From Cellulomonas sp. Leaf395 (GTDB lineage: Bacteria > Actinomycetota > Actinomycetes > Actinomycetales > Cellulomonadaceae), in contig NZ_LMQI01000003.1 of assembly GCF_001424125.1 (NCBI RefSeq), positions 550,929-614,928 on the forward strand: a DNA stretch of 64,000 bases. The letters are read 5' to 3'. The notes under the pieces are model-generated. The model ran no database searches, was not told the DNA's origin, and saw only the letters and a list, made by a program, of their open reading frames with translations. Position 1 is the stretch's first letter. Each line of letters starts with the position of its first letter. A program made the position numbers and the translations under genes. Below are positions 18,401-25,627 of this stretch, in pieces.

Positions 18401-19116
18401 ACTCCGGCGGTGCCGAGGGCGACGAGCGGGACGGCGAGGCCCGCGAGGAGCAGGAGGGGCTGACGAAGCGCCACCGCGAGGGCCACCGATCCGAGGAGCG
18501 GGGCCAGCCACGTCGCAGGACGGGACGCGAGGCCGGGATCAGAGGGCTGCACCTCTTGTGCGGCGTCGTCGGCGGCGCCACGCAGCGCGAGCGTCGTGGT
18601 GCCGAGGCGGAGCGGGCGGTGGGGTCGCCAGCGCCGCCAGCGCACGCCGTGGCCGACGCGCACGCGCACACGGTCGCCGTCGCGCGTGATCTGGACGCGC
18701 GGCAGGCCGGTGTCGCGGACGGCGAGCGCAAGGCCGCGCGGGTGCCCACGCGCTGGTGGGCCGACCGTCAGGTGTCCGTCGCTGGGCACCGCGGCGAGCC
18801 CGCCACTGTCCGGACCGGCGACGACGGCGACGTGCCAGTCGGCTCGGACGGCGAGGTCCGCGTCCGGGCGGCTCCCAGGCCTGGCGCGCAGGACACAACC
18901 GTCGACGAGGGGTGGCTGGCCGACGACGTGGTGCTCGTCGAGCACCGCGTCGCCGACGGCCGCGCGGACACCGGCGCTCGCCCATCCCGCATACCCGCTC
19001 ACGCGGGCGAGTCCGGGGCGCAGGACGGACAGCGCGACACCGACGTCAGCCTCGACGTCGGTCGGGACGAGTCCGTCGCCGCGGGACGGGTCGGGGTGGA
19101 CCAGGGTGAAGCGCAC
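15451..19116 (-). CDS. FtsK/SpoIIIE-type triple ATPase resembling EssC/EccC of type VII secretion
   Basis: A 1,221-residue protein. The N-terminal 190 residues look like the FHA-like region of EssC (RFTLVHPDP, LTVGPPARG). Two membrane helices lie at about 203-237. Three ATPase domains follow: D1 has a full Walker A (GTTGAGKSE, about 500-508), a Walker B (VVVDEL) and ATQRPAGAV; D2 (GGPRSGRTT, about 811) and D3 (GPPGAGRST, about 1057) carry Arg in place of the P-loop Lys, so only D1 is likely to hydrolyse ATP. This is the EssC/EccC plan for exporting WXG100 proteins. No WXG100, EccB, EccD, EccE or MycP gene is in the window. GTG 19116 follows a leaderless-type -10 (CAGGCT). Confidence 0.83.
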   Translation of the reverse strand: MRFTLVHPDPSRGDGLVPTDVEADVGVALSVLRPGLARVSGYAGWASAGVRAAVGDAVLDEHHVVGQPPLVDGCVLRARPGSRPDADLAVRADWHVAVVAGPDSGGLAAVPSDGHLTVGPPARGHPRGLALAVRDTGLPRVQITRDGDRVRVRVGHGVRWRRWRPHRPLRLGTTTLALRGAADDAAQEVQPSDPGLASRPATWLAPLLGSVALAVALRQPLLLLAGLAVPLVALGTAGVARRRRRLRLRDDSSVRDLAALVAATARAAVTTIEPVVLDQPWDPGGCLAVVGPRVLALPVARAAVLGTLGTHLTAALAVRTRRPDDWSWCVWATEPDAPLPLGPGEALVVADDPPDPAALARWRSSTPASQRLLLLADSPAAVPAWCRARLEVRPRSVRLHGADGRVRDVPRQAVGTERALEQVRAAAAARAMAVSGAAGDAALPLRASLASLDGIPAPDRVATAWATPRTGLVVALGVGAGGRTVSVDLVADGPHALVAGTTGAGKSELLTTLVLALALTHPPDRLAILLVDFKGGTGLGPVAGLPHVLEHVTDLDAAHARRVLASLRAELRRREAVLADAGARDLLELDPADSTTPPRLLVVVDELRALTEDVPDASAALTRIAAQGRALGVHLVLATQRPAGAVGADLRANVALRIALRVTDQADSTDVLDAPDAARLDPATPGRAWVRRGTRPLEPVQVARAVAAAAAPVVRLARAWSDVGAAWSPPASAAPQADDAREAWLLAVAHAAGRRPTSDGCPWLPGLPGVVRAVDVPDGPGLALAVSDLPEEQRRGAVRWDPAEGPLLVLGGPRSGRTTTLVTAALEALDHGWSVHAVGLPPAAVARLTAGDRPGRVASELATDDARAVARLLELLAAGGRPAQPGVLLVVDRLDLLLDSLGRLARGAGVDRLTALWRGSTSGTALAAGADAGAAAMQHAGAFAHRLVLPLADSALDTLAGVPPALAGSRTTPGRAVHLHATGADLCQVVLPGPPDAGAVVGAPPSGAVLVRPLPDRAELPPGLAAGPGRLEVPLGLGGDDADIVGVDVSHGLLVAGPPGAGRSTVLDVVACTLVRAGVRVVRLVDTTGLPVPALTGVQDVGPADVAEACRAGRGETVLLVDDLDDLQRAHPGLDELLPLTLSLVASVTSSSAAQAFRGPVATLVRRRRMLVLDAHDHASAELVGPRAAWCVDPSRRPPGRGVLVAGRDTVVVQVYAGGSG

Positions 19117-19122
19117 GGGCCG

Positions 19123-19128
19123 AGCCTG
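19123..19128 (-). promoter_or_regulatory. Candidate leaderless -10 (CAGGCT) of the EccC-like gene
   Basis: CAGGCT ends 6 bases before GTG 19116 and lies just past the terminator of the upstream ABC operon, so the ATPase gene appears to be its own transcription unit. Confidence 0.4.
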
Positions 19129-19143
19129 TCGCGACCGAGACGA

Positions 19144-19184
19144 CGGACCGGCTCGCCCCCGGTGTTCGGGGACGAGCCGGTCCG
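19144..19184 (-). terminator. Terminator of the ABC exporter operon
   Basis: A 12-base perfect stem, CGGACCGGCTCG (19144-19155) with CGAGCCGGTCCG (19173-19184), continued inside by CCCCG/CGGGG around a GTGTT loop. It begins 45 bases after the permease stop. Confidence 0.82.
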
Positions 19185-19228
19185 CCCACAGGTCCGCCGG
19201 TCGGCTCGGCGGGTCCACGGGGTGCCCG

Positions 19229-21820
19229 TCAGTCGACGGCGAGCGCGGCGACGGGTGAGGTGCGGGCGGCGGCCCGACCCGGTAGCACCGAGGCGAGCAG
19301 GCCGGCGGCCAGCGCGACGACGAGCAGGAGTGCGAGGTCCGTCCACGGGATGACGAGGATGACGTCGCCGATCTCTCCGAAGGTGATCACCGCTCCCGCC
19401 CAGCCGTACACGAGCCCGAGCCCGGCGCCGAGGACGGCACCGACCCCGGCGATGAGCATCCCCTCGACCGCGAGCATGACGCGCAGCTGGCGGCGGGAGA
19501 GCCCGATCGCCCGCAGGGTCGCGGACTCCCGACGCCGTTCGAGGACCGAGAGCGACAGCGTGTTGGCGACCCCGATCAGCGCGATCACCACGGCGACCCC
19601 CAGCAGGCCGACGACGATCGCGAGGAGCGTGTTGATCACCCGCTCGTTGCTGGCGCGCGCCGCCCCGGCGCTGCTCACCTCCGCCGGGGTGTCGGGCAGC
19701 GCTGCCTGGACGTCCTGGAGCACGAGCGCCGCGTCGGCACCCGGGTCCAGACGGACCCAGAGCATCGAGACGGGGGCCTGCGGTGCGAGCCGCTCGAAGG
19801 TGGCAGGGGTGACGAGGCCGTAGGTCCCGCCGAGGTCGCTGGGCACCGCCTGGAGCGTGACCGGCGAACCCCCGGCCGCCGTCTCGGAGTCGTCCCACGG
19901 GGTGGCGTAGGCGGTCATCTGGGTCGCCCCGTCGGTCGCCTCCGTGGACGTGAGCTTCGGGAGCAGCAGGGTGGCGTCGCTCAGCCCGTCCGCCGTGCGC
20001 GGGTCGCGCAGCACCTCGGTCGTGGAGCCCTCTGCGGGCGTGACGACCGTGATCCAGGTGTCGCCGACCATCACCGGAGCGGCCCGCATCTCGAGCACCG
20101 TGCCGACACCGGTGACCGCGGCGACTGCCTCGGACACGTCGGCCGGCAGGCTCGCGCCGTCGCCCATGACCGAGCCGTCCACCATGAGGTCCACCGGATA
20201 GTGCTCGTCCAGCTCCTGCGCCAAGGACACGCGGGCGCTCGCGGCTCCGGTGCTCATCATGGCCACCAGCGTCGCGCCGATGAGCAGAGCCGCACTCGTC
20301 GCGGCCGTCCGGCGGGGGTTGCGCACGGTGTTCGCCGCGGCGAGCCGCGCGCTGGTCCCGGTGCGTGCCAGCGCGCGTCCCACGAGGGACACGACCTTCG
20401 GCAACCAGAACACCGCACCGAGCAGCACGCCGACGAACGACAACCCACCCGCGAGCGCCCCGACACCCAGCAGCAGCCTGGGGTCGGCGCGCCCGCTGCT
20501 GGACAGCCCGGTGGCGAGCAGCATGACCCCGACCCCGCCGAGGGTGAGCAGGAGGGACACTCCGAGCCGGACGCGTCCGCCGCGCGCGCCGACCGCCGGG
20601 GCGTCGGCCGGGCGCAGCGCCGCGATGGGCGACACCCGCGTGGCCTCGCGTGCGGGCACCAGGGAGGCGAGAACGGTGACGACGGTGCCGACCAGGAGCG
20701 GGAGCAGCACGACGGGCAGGGTCACCTGGATCGTGGACGGCAGGGGCACGCCGAGGTCCAGGCGACCCAGGACCAGGAGTGCCGACTGCCCGAGCACGAG
20801 GCCGAGGACCAGCCCGGCGACGGAGGCGACGGCCCCGAGGATCGCCGCCTCCAGCAGGACAGAGCGACGCAGCTGTCCCTTGCCCGCGCCGACGCAGCGC
20901 AGGAGTGCGAGGGTGCGGGTGCGCTGCGCGACGAGCACCTGGAACGTGTTGGCGATCACGAGGGCGGCGACCAGCAGCGCCACGGCGGCAAACCCGAGGA
21001 CGAGCGTGATCAGCACGTTCCCACCGTTCGAGAACTCCGAGACCGACTGCGCCGCGGCCTCGTCGCGGGTGAGCACCTCGGCGCCGGGGACGAGCGGGTC
21101 GAGGGCGTCCTGGAGGACCTCCACGCTGACGCCGGGCTCTGTGGCCACGAGCGTTACCGAGGCGAGGTCGGCGAACGACTGCGCGCCGCTCCAGCGCAGG
21201 GCGTCGTCAGCGGTCACCAGCCCTGCACCACCGCTCTGCGACCAGGCGGACGCCGGGTCGGACGCGATGCCGGTCACCACGACCTCGTCGTCGACCGTCC
21301 GCCAGACCTCCTCGGTCGTGTCGGTGGACGCCGTGGGTTCGGCAGTCGCGGTGTCGTCGGGCTCGGACGTGCTCCAGCGGACCTGTACGTGGTCGCCGAC
21401 CTCGACCCCGAGGGCTGCCGCCGTCGTGGCCGGCAGGGCGATCTCGCCGCTCGCCGCGGGCGCCGTGCCGTCCTCGACCACCAGCGAGCTCAGGCGTGGG
21501 TCGTCGATCGTCGGCAGCATGAGCTGCCAACGGCTCGTGCCGCCCTTGCGGATCTCGACACCGGTGGGGGCCAGGAGCTCGGCGGCCTGCACGTCCGGAC
21601 GGGCGCGCACCGCGTCCAGCTGGGACTCGGAGACGTCTCCGAACAGGACGACGTCGGCGTCGGCGTAGGTCGCGGTGACCGCGTCGTAGCCGGTGCGGGT
21701 CATGACGTTCCCGGCGATCAAGGTGGTGGCGACGAACGCCGTGCCGATCGCGATGGCGACCGCGGCGGCGGTCAGCCGGCCGAGACTGCGGCGCATCTGC
21801 GCCCAGGTGAGCCGCAGCAT
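19229..21820 (-). CDS. ABC transporter permease with two FtsX domains
   Basis: An 863-residue membrane protein of the MacB/FtsX class: an N-terminal helix (LTAAAVAIAIGTAFVATTLIAG), a large extracellular region (about 45-255), three helices with the FtsX loop (VLVAQRTRTLALLRCVGAGKGQLRRSVLLEA), a fourth/fifth helix pair, a second helix-extracellular-three-helix repeat with LSVLERRRESATLRAIGLSRRQLRVML, ending in VAALAVD. Such permeases do not pump across the membrane but act as mechanotransmitters for lipids, peptides or wall enzymes. Its start overlaps the ATPase gene's stop by one base (TGATG). The neighbouring two-component system suggests control by an envelope signal. Confidence 0.9.
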   Translation of the reverse strand: MLRLTWAQMRRSLGRLTAAAVAIAIGTAFVATTLIAGNVMTRTGYDAVTATYADADVVLFGDVSESQLDAVRARPDVQAAELLAPTGVEIRKGGTSRWQLMLPTIDDPRLSSLVVEDGTAPAASGEIALPATTAAALGVEVGDHVQVRWSTSEPDDTATAEPTASTDTTEEVWRTVDDEVVVTGIASDPASAWSQSGGAGLVTADDALRWSGAQSFADLASVTLVATEPGVSVEVLQDALDPLVPGAEVLTRDEAAAQSVSEFSNGGNVLITLVLGFAAVALLVAALVIANTFQVLVAQRTRTLALLRCVGAGKGQLRRSVLLEAAILGAVASVAGLVLGLVLGQSALLVLGRLDLGVPLPSTIQVTLPVVLLPLLVGTVVTVLASLVPAREATRVSPIAALRPADAPAVGARGGRVRLGVSLLLTLGGVGVMLLATGLSSSGRADPRLLLGVGALAGGLSFVGVLLGAVFWLPKVVSLVGRALARTGTSARLAAANTVRNPRRTAATSAALLIGATLVAMMSTGAASARVSLAQELDEHYPVDLMVDGSVMGDGASLPADVSEAVAAVTGVGTVLEMRAAPVMVGDTWITVVTPAEGSTTEVLRDPRTADGLSDATLLLPKLTSTEATDGATQMTAYATPWDDSETAAGGSPVTLQAVPSDLGGTYGLVTPATFERLAPQAPVSMLWVRLDPGADAALVLQDVQAALPDTPAEVSSAGAARASNERVINTLLAIVVGLLGVAVVIALIGVANTLSLSVLERRRESATLRAIGLSRRQLRVMLAVEGMLIAGVGAVLGAGLGLVYGWAGAVITFGEIGDVILVIPWTDLALLLVVALAAGLLASVLPGRAAARTSPVAALAVD

Positions 21821-22620
21821 CAGAGGGCCGCCTGGTCGAGCGCGCGCAGGGCCTCGAGGCCGGTGAGGACGGACTCGGGCGTCGGGTCGGCGATGTCGCC
21901 CGCGATCCGCCCGTCGGCCAGCAGGACCACGCGGTCGGCGTACGCGGCGGCCGTCGCGTCGTGCGTGACCATGATGATCGTGCGACCGAGCTCACGCACC
22001 GACCGACGCAGAAAGCTCAGCACCTCGGCGCCGGAACGGGAGTCCAGGTTGCCGGTGGGTTCGTCGGCGAAGACGACCTCGGGCTTGGCGACGAGCGCGC
22101 GCGCGATCGCCACCCGCTGCTGCTGTCCACCGGAGAGCTCCGACGGCCGGTGCGTGAGCCGCTGACCGAGCCCCAGGGTCGAGACGAGGGTGTCGAACCA
22201 CTCACGGTCGACGGTCGTGCCGGCCAGCTCGAGCGGCAGCAGGATGTTCTGCTCGGCGGTGAGCATCGGCAGCAGGTTGAAGCTCTGGAAGACGAACCCG
22301 ACACGGTCGCGGCGCAGCCGGGTGAGCGCGCCGTCGTCGAGTGCGGTGATCTCCGTGGCGCCGAGCCGAGCCGTTCCCGACGTGGCTCCGTCCAGGCCCG
22401 CGAGGACGTGCATCAGCGTCGACTTGCCGGAGCCGGACGGCCCCATGATCGCCGTGAACGCCCCGGCCGCGAAGTCGACGTCGACCCCGTCGAGCGCACG
22501 GACCTCGGCAGCGCCCTCGCCGTAGATCTTGGTGAGCGACCGCGCGCTCACGGCGACCGGTGACCCGCCCGGCACGCGCGGCTGGTCCTCGTCGATCGGG
22601 CGGTAGACGGTGGTGTCCAC
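21820..22620 (-). CDS. ABC transporter ATP-binding protein (MacB/LolD type)
   Basis: A 266-residue ATPase with Walker A GPSGSGKST, Q-loop region QSFNLLPMLTAEQN, signature LSGGQQQRVAIARAL, Walker B VVFADEP and switch His in MVTHD. The EPTGNLDS motif is typical of the MacB/LolD/FtsE group that work with FtsX-like permeases. It is co-translated with the permease (TGATG). GTG 22620 has AAGGAG eight bases before it. The gap to the response-regulator gene is 104 bases, so the kinase, regulator, ATPase and permease genes may form one unit. Confidence 0.93.
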   Translation of the reverse strand: MDTTVYRPIDEDQPRVPGGSPVAVSARSLTKIYGEGAAEVRALDGVDVDFAAGAFTAIMGPSGSGKSTLMHVLAGLDGATSGTARLGATEITALDDGALTRLRRDRVGFVFQSFNLLPMLTAEQNILLPLELAGTTVDREWFDTLVSTLGLGQRLTHRPSELSGGQQQRVAIARALVAKPEVVFADEPTGNLDSRSGAEVLSFLRRSVRELGRTIIMVTHDATAAAYADRVVLLADGRIAGDIADPTPESVLTGLEALRALDQAAL

Positions 22621-22724
22621 GAGTGGGCTCCTTCGGGTGCGGTGATGACGTCCTCGACGCTACGGACGCACGCCGCAACCCCACATCAGGCCCCGGGCTG
22701 GTCACCCGTCATCCCGTGGTCCTA

Positions 22725-23441
22725 CTACGAGCCCGGTCGCACCAGGCCGGTCTCGTACGCGAGGACGACGGCCTGCACGCGGTCGCGGACGCGGAGCTTG
22801 GCCAGGATGCGGCCGACGTGGGTCTTCACGGTCGCCTCGGCGACGAACAGGTCGGCACCGATCTCCGTGTTCGACCGGCCGCGCGCCATCAGGACGAGCA
22901 CCTCGCGCTCGCGGTCGGTCAGGTCCGCGACGGCCAGGCGTGCGGGGTCGGTCGGGCCGCCCGGCTCGTCGGGGGGGAGCGCGGTGACGAGGTGCTCCAG
23001 GAGCCGCTTGGTGCTCGAGGGCGCGATAACCGCGTCGCCGCGGTGGACGGTGCGGATGGCGGCGAGCATCTCCTCGGGCGGGGCGTCCTTGAGCAGGAAG
23101 CCGCTCGCGCCCGCCCGGATGGCGGAGAGCACGTACTCGTCGAGGTCGAACGTGGTCAGGACGATCACGCGGGGCGCGGGGGCGTGGTCCGTGGCCCGCG
23201 CGGTGATCTGCGCGGTCGCGGTGAGCCCGTCCATGGTGGGCATGCGGACGTCCATGAGCACGACGTCGACCGGTCCTGTGGCCGTGCGCGCCGCGGGATC
23301 GAGGGCGCGTACCGCCTGCGCGCCGTCGCCAGCCTCGAGCACGACCTCGAGGTCGGCCTGCGAGTCGATGACCATCCGGAACCCCGCCCGGACGAGCTGT
23401 TGGTCGTCGACGAGCGCGACGTGGATCGTGTCGTCGCTCAT
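22725..23441 (-). CDS. NarL/LuxR-type response regulator
   Basis: A 238-residue regulator: a receiver domain with the acidic pair in VALVDDQQ, phospho-acceptor Asp in VVLMDVRMPTMDG, the Thr/Lys switch in IVLTTFD and LLKDAPPE, and a C-terminal LuxR helix-turn-helix (LTDREREVLVLMARGRSNTE, ATVKTHVGRILAKL). ATG 23441 overlaps the kinase gene by four bases (ATGA), so the two are translated together. Its likely target is the ABC exporter immediately downstream, as in many actinobacterial envelope-stress modules; this is inferred from position only. Confidence 0.92.
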   Translation of the reverse strand: MSDDTIHVALVDDQQLVRAGFRMVIDSQADLEVVLEAGDGAQAVRALDPAARTATGPVDVVLMDVRMPTMDGLTATAQITARATDHAPAPRVIVLTTFDLDEYVLSAIRAGASGFLLKDAPPEEMLAAIRTVHRGDAVIAPSSTKRLLEHLVTALPPDEPGGPTDPARLAVADLTDREREVLVLMARGRSNTEIGADLFVAEATVKTHVGRILAKLRVRDRVQAVVLAYETGLVRPGS

Positions 23442-24772
23442 CGGGTGCGCTCGTCCTGGGTGCTCGGCACGGGTGTGGTCCTCTCGTCGGAGACTGCATC
23501 GGGGTCGGTGCTCGTGGGTGCGTTGTCGGTGGGGGTGGGCAGCTGGGCGCGGACCCGGAAGCCGCCACCGGGGCGGGGGCCGGCGCTGACCGTTCCCCCG
23601 AACATGGTGGCCCGTTCGCGCATGCCGAGCAGGCCCTGCCCGAGTCCGTCGGAGTCCGCCGACGCGCCCCGGCCGTCGTCGCTGACCTCGAGCACGATGG
23701 CGTCGGGGAGCCATTGGACGAGGACGGTGACCTTGGGATCCGGGCCGGCGTGCTTGAGCACGTTGGTCAGCGACTCCTGCGCGATCCGGTAGACGGTGAG
23801 ACCCGCGCCGGGTGGCAGGTTGCGGGGCTCGCCCATGCGGACGAGCGAGGCGCGCAGCCCGCTGGCCCGGACCTGCTCGACCAGCGCGCCGACGTCGGAC
23901 TCGGCCGGCTGCGGGGCGAAGCCCTGGCCCGTGCCGTGGCTCAGTCCGCCGGGGCCTGGGAGCGCCGCGACGGCCCCGGTCGAGGCAGGCGGCTCGGAGC
24001 TCCCCCTCAGCACTCCCAGCAGACGCCGCATGTCGGTGAGCGCCGCTCGCCCCGTCTCGGCGATGGTGCCGAGCGCGCGGGTCGCTGCCGCGGGGTCGGC
24101 GTCCGCCGCGTACCGGCCGCCGTCGGCCTGGGCGATCATCACGGTGAGCGAGTGGGCGACGATGTCGTGAAGCTCCCGGGCGATGCGGGTGCGCTCGGCC
24201 GCCGTCGCGATCTGGGACTGCTGGTCACGCTCGACCTCGAGCCGCTCCGCGCGGTCGACCAGCGCCGCGATGGTCTCCCGGCGCGAGCGTCGGGCCAGTC
24301 CGAACGCCCAGACGGTCAGCGCGATGGCCCCGGTGAAGATCGCGGTCGACGCCGCTCCCGGCCCGCCGAACCACCCGTTCATCGCCACGCCGAGCAGGAC
24401 CGAGCCGACGAGCGTGGCGACGATCGCCACGCGGTGCGCCCACCGAGGGCCGTGCACGGTGACGGAGTACAACGAGATCAGGACGGCGAGGTCGGTGGGG
24501 ACGACCAGAGGGGCGAAGAAGGCCAGCTGGAGCAGCGCGGCCGAGTAGACGGCGACCGCGGAGGCGGTCGGTCGCACCCGGCGCCACGCCAGGGGAGCGA
24601 CCACCGCCACGGAGATCAGCGGAGTGGCGAGCGTGCGGGTCGCGTCGGCGGTCGCGGTCATGATGTCGGTCGACATCGTGACCATGAGCAGCAGCAGGAA
24701 CCCGGTGCCGGTCGCGTCGACCGCGAACCGGTGCGCCTCCTCCCAGCGCAGCAGGCGTTCCCATCTCGTCAC
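23438..24772 (-). CDS. HisKA_3-type sensor histidine kinase
   Basis: A 444-residue membrane kinase. About five hydrophobic segments fill residues 20-150 with very short loops, so it probably senses within the membrane. A coiled linker leads to the HisKA_3 domain with the phospho-acceptor in ERTRIARELHDIVAHSLT, and a HATPase domain (AQESLTNVLKHA, VSDDGRGA, GQGLLGMRERA). The C-terminal 30 residues are Thr/Pro/Asp-rich. It feeds the LuxR-type regulator encoded directly after it. GTG 24772 is chosen because TACCCT lies exactly 6 bases upstream; an enormous continuation of the same frame to 26479 is antisense to the next two-component system and is not credible. Confidence 0.92.
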   Translation of the reverse strand: MTRWERLLRWEEAHRFAVDATGTGFLLLLMVTMSTDIMTATADATRTLATPLISVAVVAPLAWRRVRPTASAVAVYSAALLQLAFFAPLVVPTDLAVLISLYSVTVHGPRWAHRVAIVATLVGSVLLGVAMNGWFGGPGAASTAIFTGAIALTVWAFGLARRSRRETIAALVDRAERLEVERDQQSQIATAAERTRIARELHDIVAHSLTVMIAQADGGRYAADADPAAATRALGTIAETGRAALTDMRRLLGVLRGSSEPPASTGAVAALPGPGGLSHGTGQGFAPQPAESDVGALVEQVRASGLRASLVRMGEPRNLPPGAGLTVYRIAQESLTNVLKHAGPDPKVTVLVQWLPDAIVLEVSDDGRGASADSDGLGQGLLGMRERATMFGGTVSAGPRPGGGFRVRAQLPTPTDNAPTSTDPDAVSDERTTPVPSTQDERTR

Positions 24773-24778
24773 CCCCCG

Positions 24779-24784
24779 AGGGTA
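24779..24784 (-). promoter_or_regulatory. Leaderless promoter -10 (TACCCT) of the HisKA_3 kinase gene
   Basis: TACCCT on the minus strand ends 6 bases before GTG 24772, with no ribosome binding site. Confidence 0.65.
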
Positions 24785-24913
24785 GGCGCGGGGCACCCCG
24801 CCGTCGTGCCCCCGCAGGACGACCCGGCTCCTGCGGCCGTCCGCCCGGGGACGCAGGTGGTTCACGTGCACCTGTGGGCGCGCCCCACTGGCGGTCAAGA
24901 CCGTGCCATGACC

Positions 24914-24919
24914 TAGCAT
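24914..24919 (+). promoter_or_regulatory. Leaderless promoter -10 (TAGCAT) of the OmpR-type regulator gene
   Basis: TAGCAT ends 6 bases before ATG 24926. It lies 129 bases from the divergent kinase promoter, so the two systems could share a control region. Confidence 0.65.
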
Positions 24920-24925
24920 GGGCGA

Positions 24926-25624
24926 ATGACCCAGGTGCTGCTGGCCGAGGACGATCCCGCGATTGCCGAACCTTTGGCCCGCGCCCTCGGGCGTGAAGGT
25001 TACGACGTGCGCGTGCAAGGAACTGGTCAAGGTGCGATCGACGGCGCTGCGGCGGCTGACCTGGTCGTCCTCGACCTGGGTCTTCCGGACATGGACGGCC
25101 TCGACGTCGCGCGCGCCATCCGTAACCTCGGCCTGACCACCCCGCTGCTGGTGCTCACCGCGCGCGCCGACGAGGTGGATCTCGTGGTCGGACTCGACGC
25201 CGGTGCCGACGACTACGTGACCAAGCCCTTCCGGCTGGCCGAGCTGCTCGCGCGCGTCCGGGCGCTGCTGCGTCGCAGCGTGGGCGACCCAGGCGACGAG
25301 GACGAGCTGCACGCCCAGAACGTCCGCGTCGACGTCGCCGCCCATCGCGCGTTCCAGGGCGAGCGTGAGCTGCATCTCACGGCCAAGGAGTTCGACCTGC
25401 TGCGCGTGCTCGTCGGGGCGGCCGGCACCGTCGTCGCACGGGAGATGCTCATGCGGGAGGTCTGGGGCTCCGACCCGACCGGCTCGACCAAGACTCTCGA
25501 CATGCACGTCTCCTGGCTGCGCCGCAAGCTCGGCGACGATGCCAACGCGCCGCGCTACGTCACCACCGTGCGCGGGATGGGCTTCCGGTTCGAGACCGGT
25601 GGCGCGAGCACCGAGCGGGTCTGA
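24926..25624 (+). CDS. OmpR/PhoB-type response regulator
   Basis: A 232-residue regulator: receiver domain with LLAEDDPA, phospho-acceptor Asp in LVVLDLGLPDMDG, switch Thr in LLVLTARA and Lys in DDYVTKPF, and a winged-helix output domain (LHLTAKEFDLLRVLVGAAG, TKTLDMHVSWLRRKLGDD, YVTTVRGMGFRFE). Partner of the kinase encoded 3 bases later. The target genes cannot be told from the sequence; manA follows the kinase by 105 bases but has its own -10 element. Confidence 0.94.
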   Translation: MTQVLLAEDDPAIAEPLARALGREGYDVRVQGTGQGAIDGAAAADLVVLDLGLPDMDGLDVARAIRNLGLTTPLLVLTARADEVDLVVGLDAGADDYVTKPFRLAELLARVRALLRRSVGDPGDEDELHAQNVRVDVAAHRAFQGERELHLTAKEFDLLRVLVGAAGTVVAREMLMREVWGSDPTGSTKTLDMHVSWLRRKLGDDANAPRYVTTVRGMGFRFETGGASTERV

Positions 25625-25627
25625 GCC

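Noticed and set aside
15077..19116. A complete type VII secretion locus
   Set aside because: Only the EccC-like ATPase is present; I looked for WXG100-type small genes and EccB/D/E or MycP-like products on both strands from 12 to 27 kb and saw none.
17215..19353. A 712-codon plus-strand frame opposite the EccC-like ATPase
   Set aside because: Low-complexity Arg/Gly/Asp composition; the minus strand has Walker motifs and a proper start and stop.
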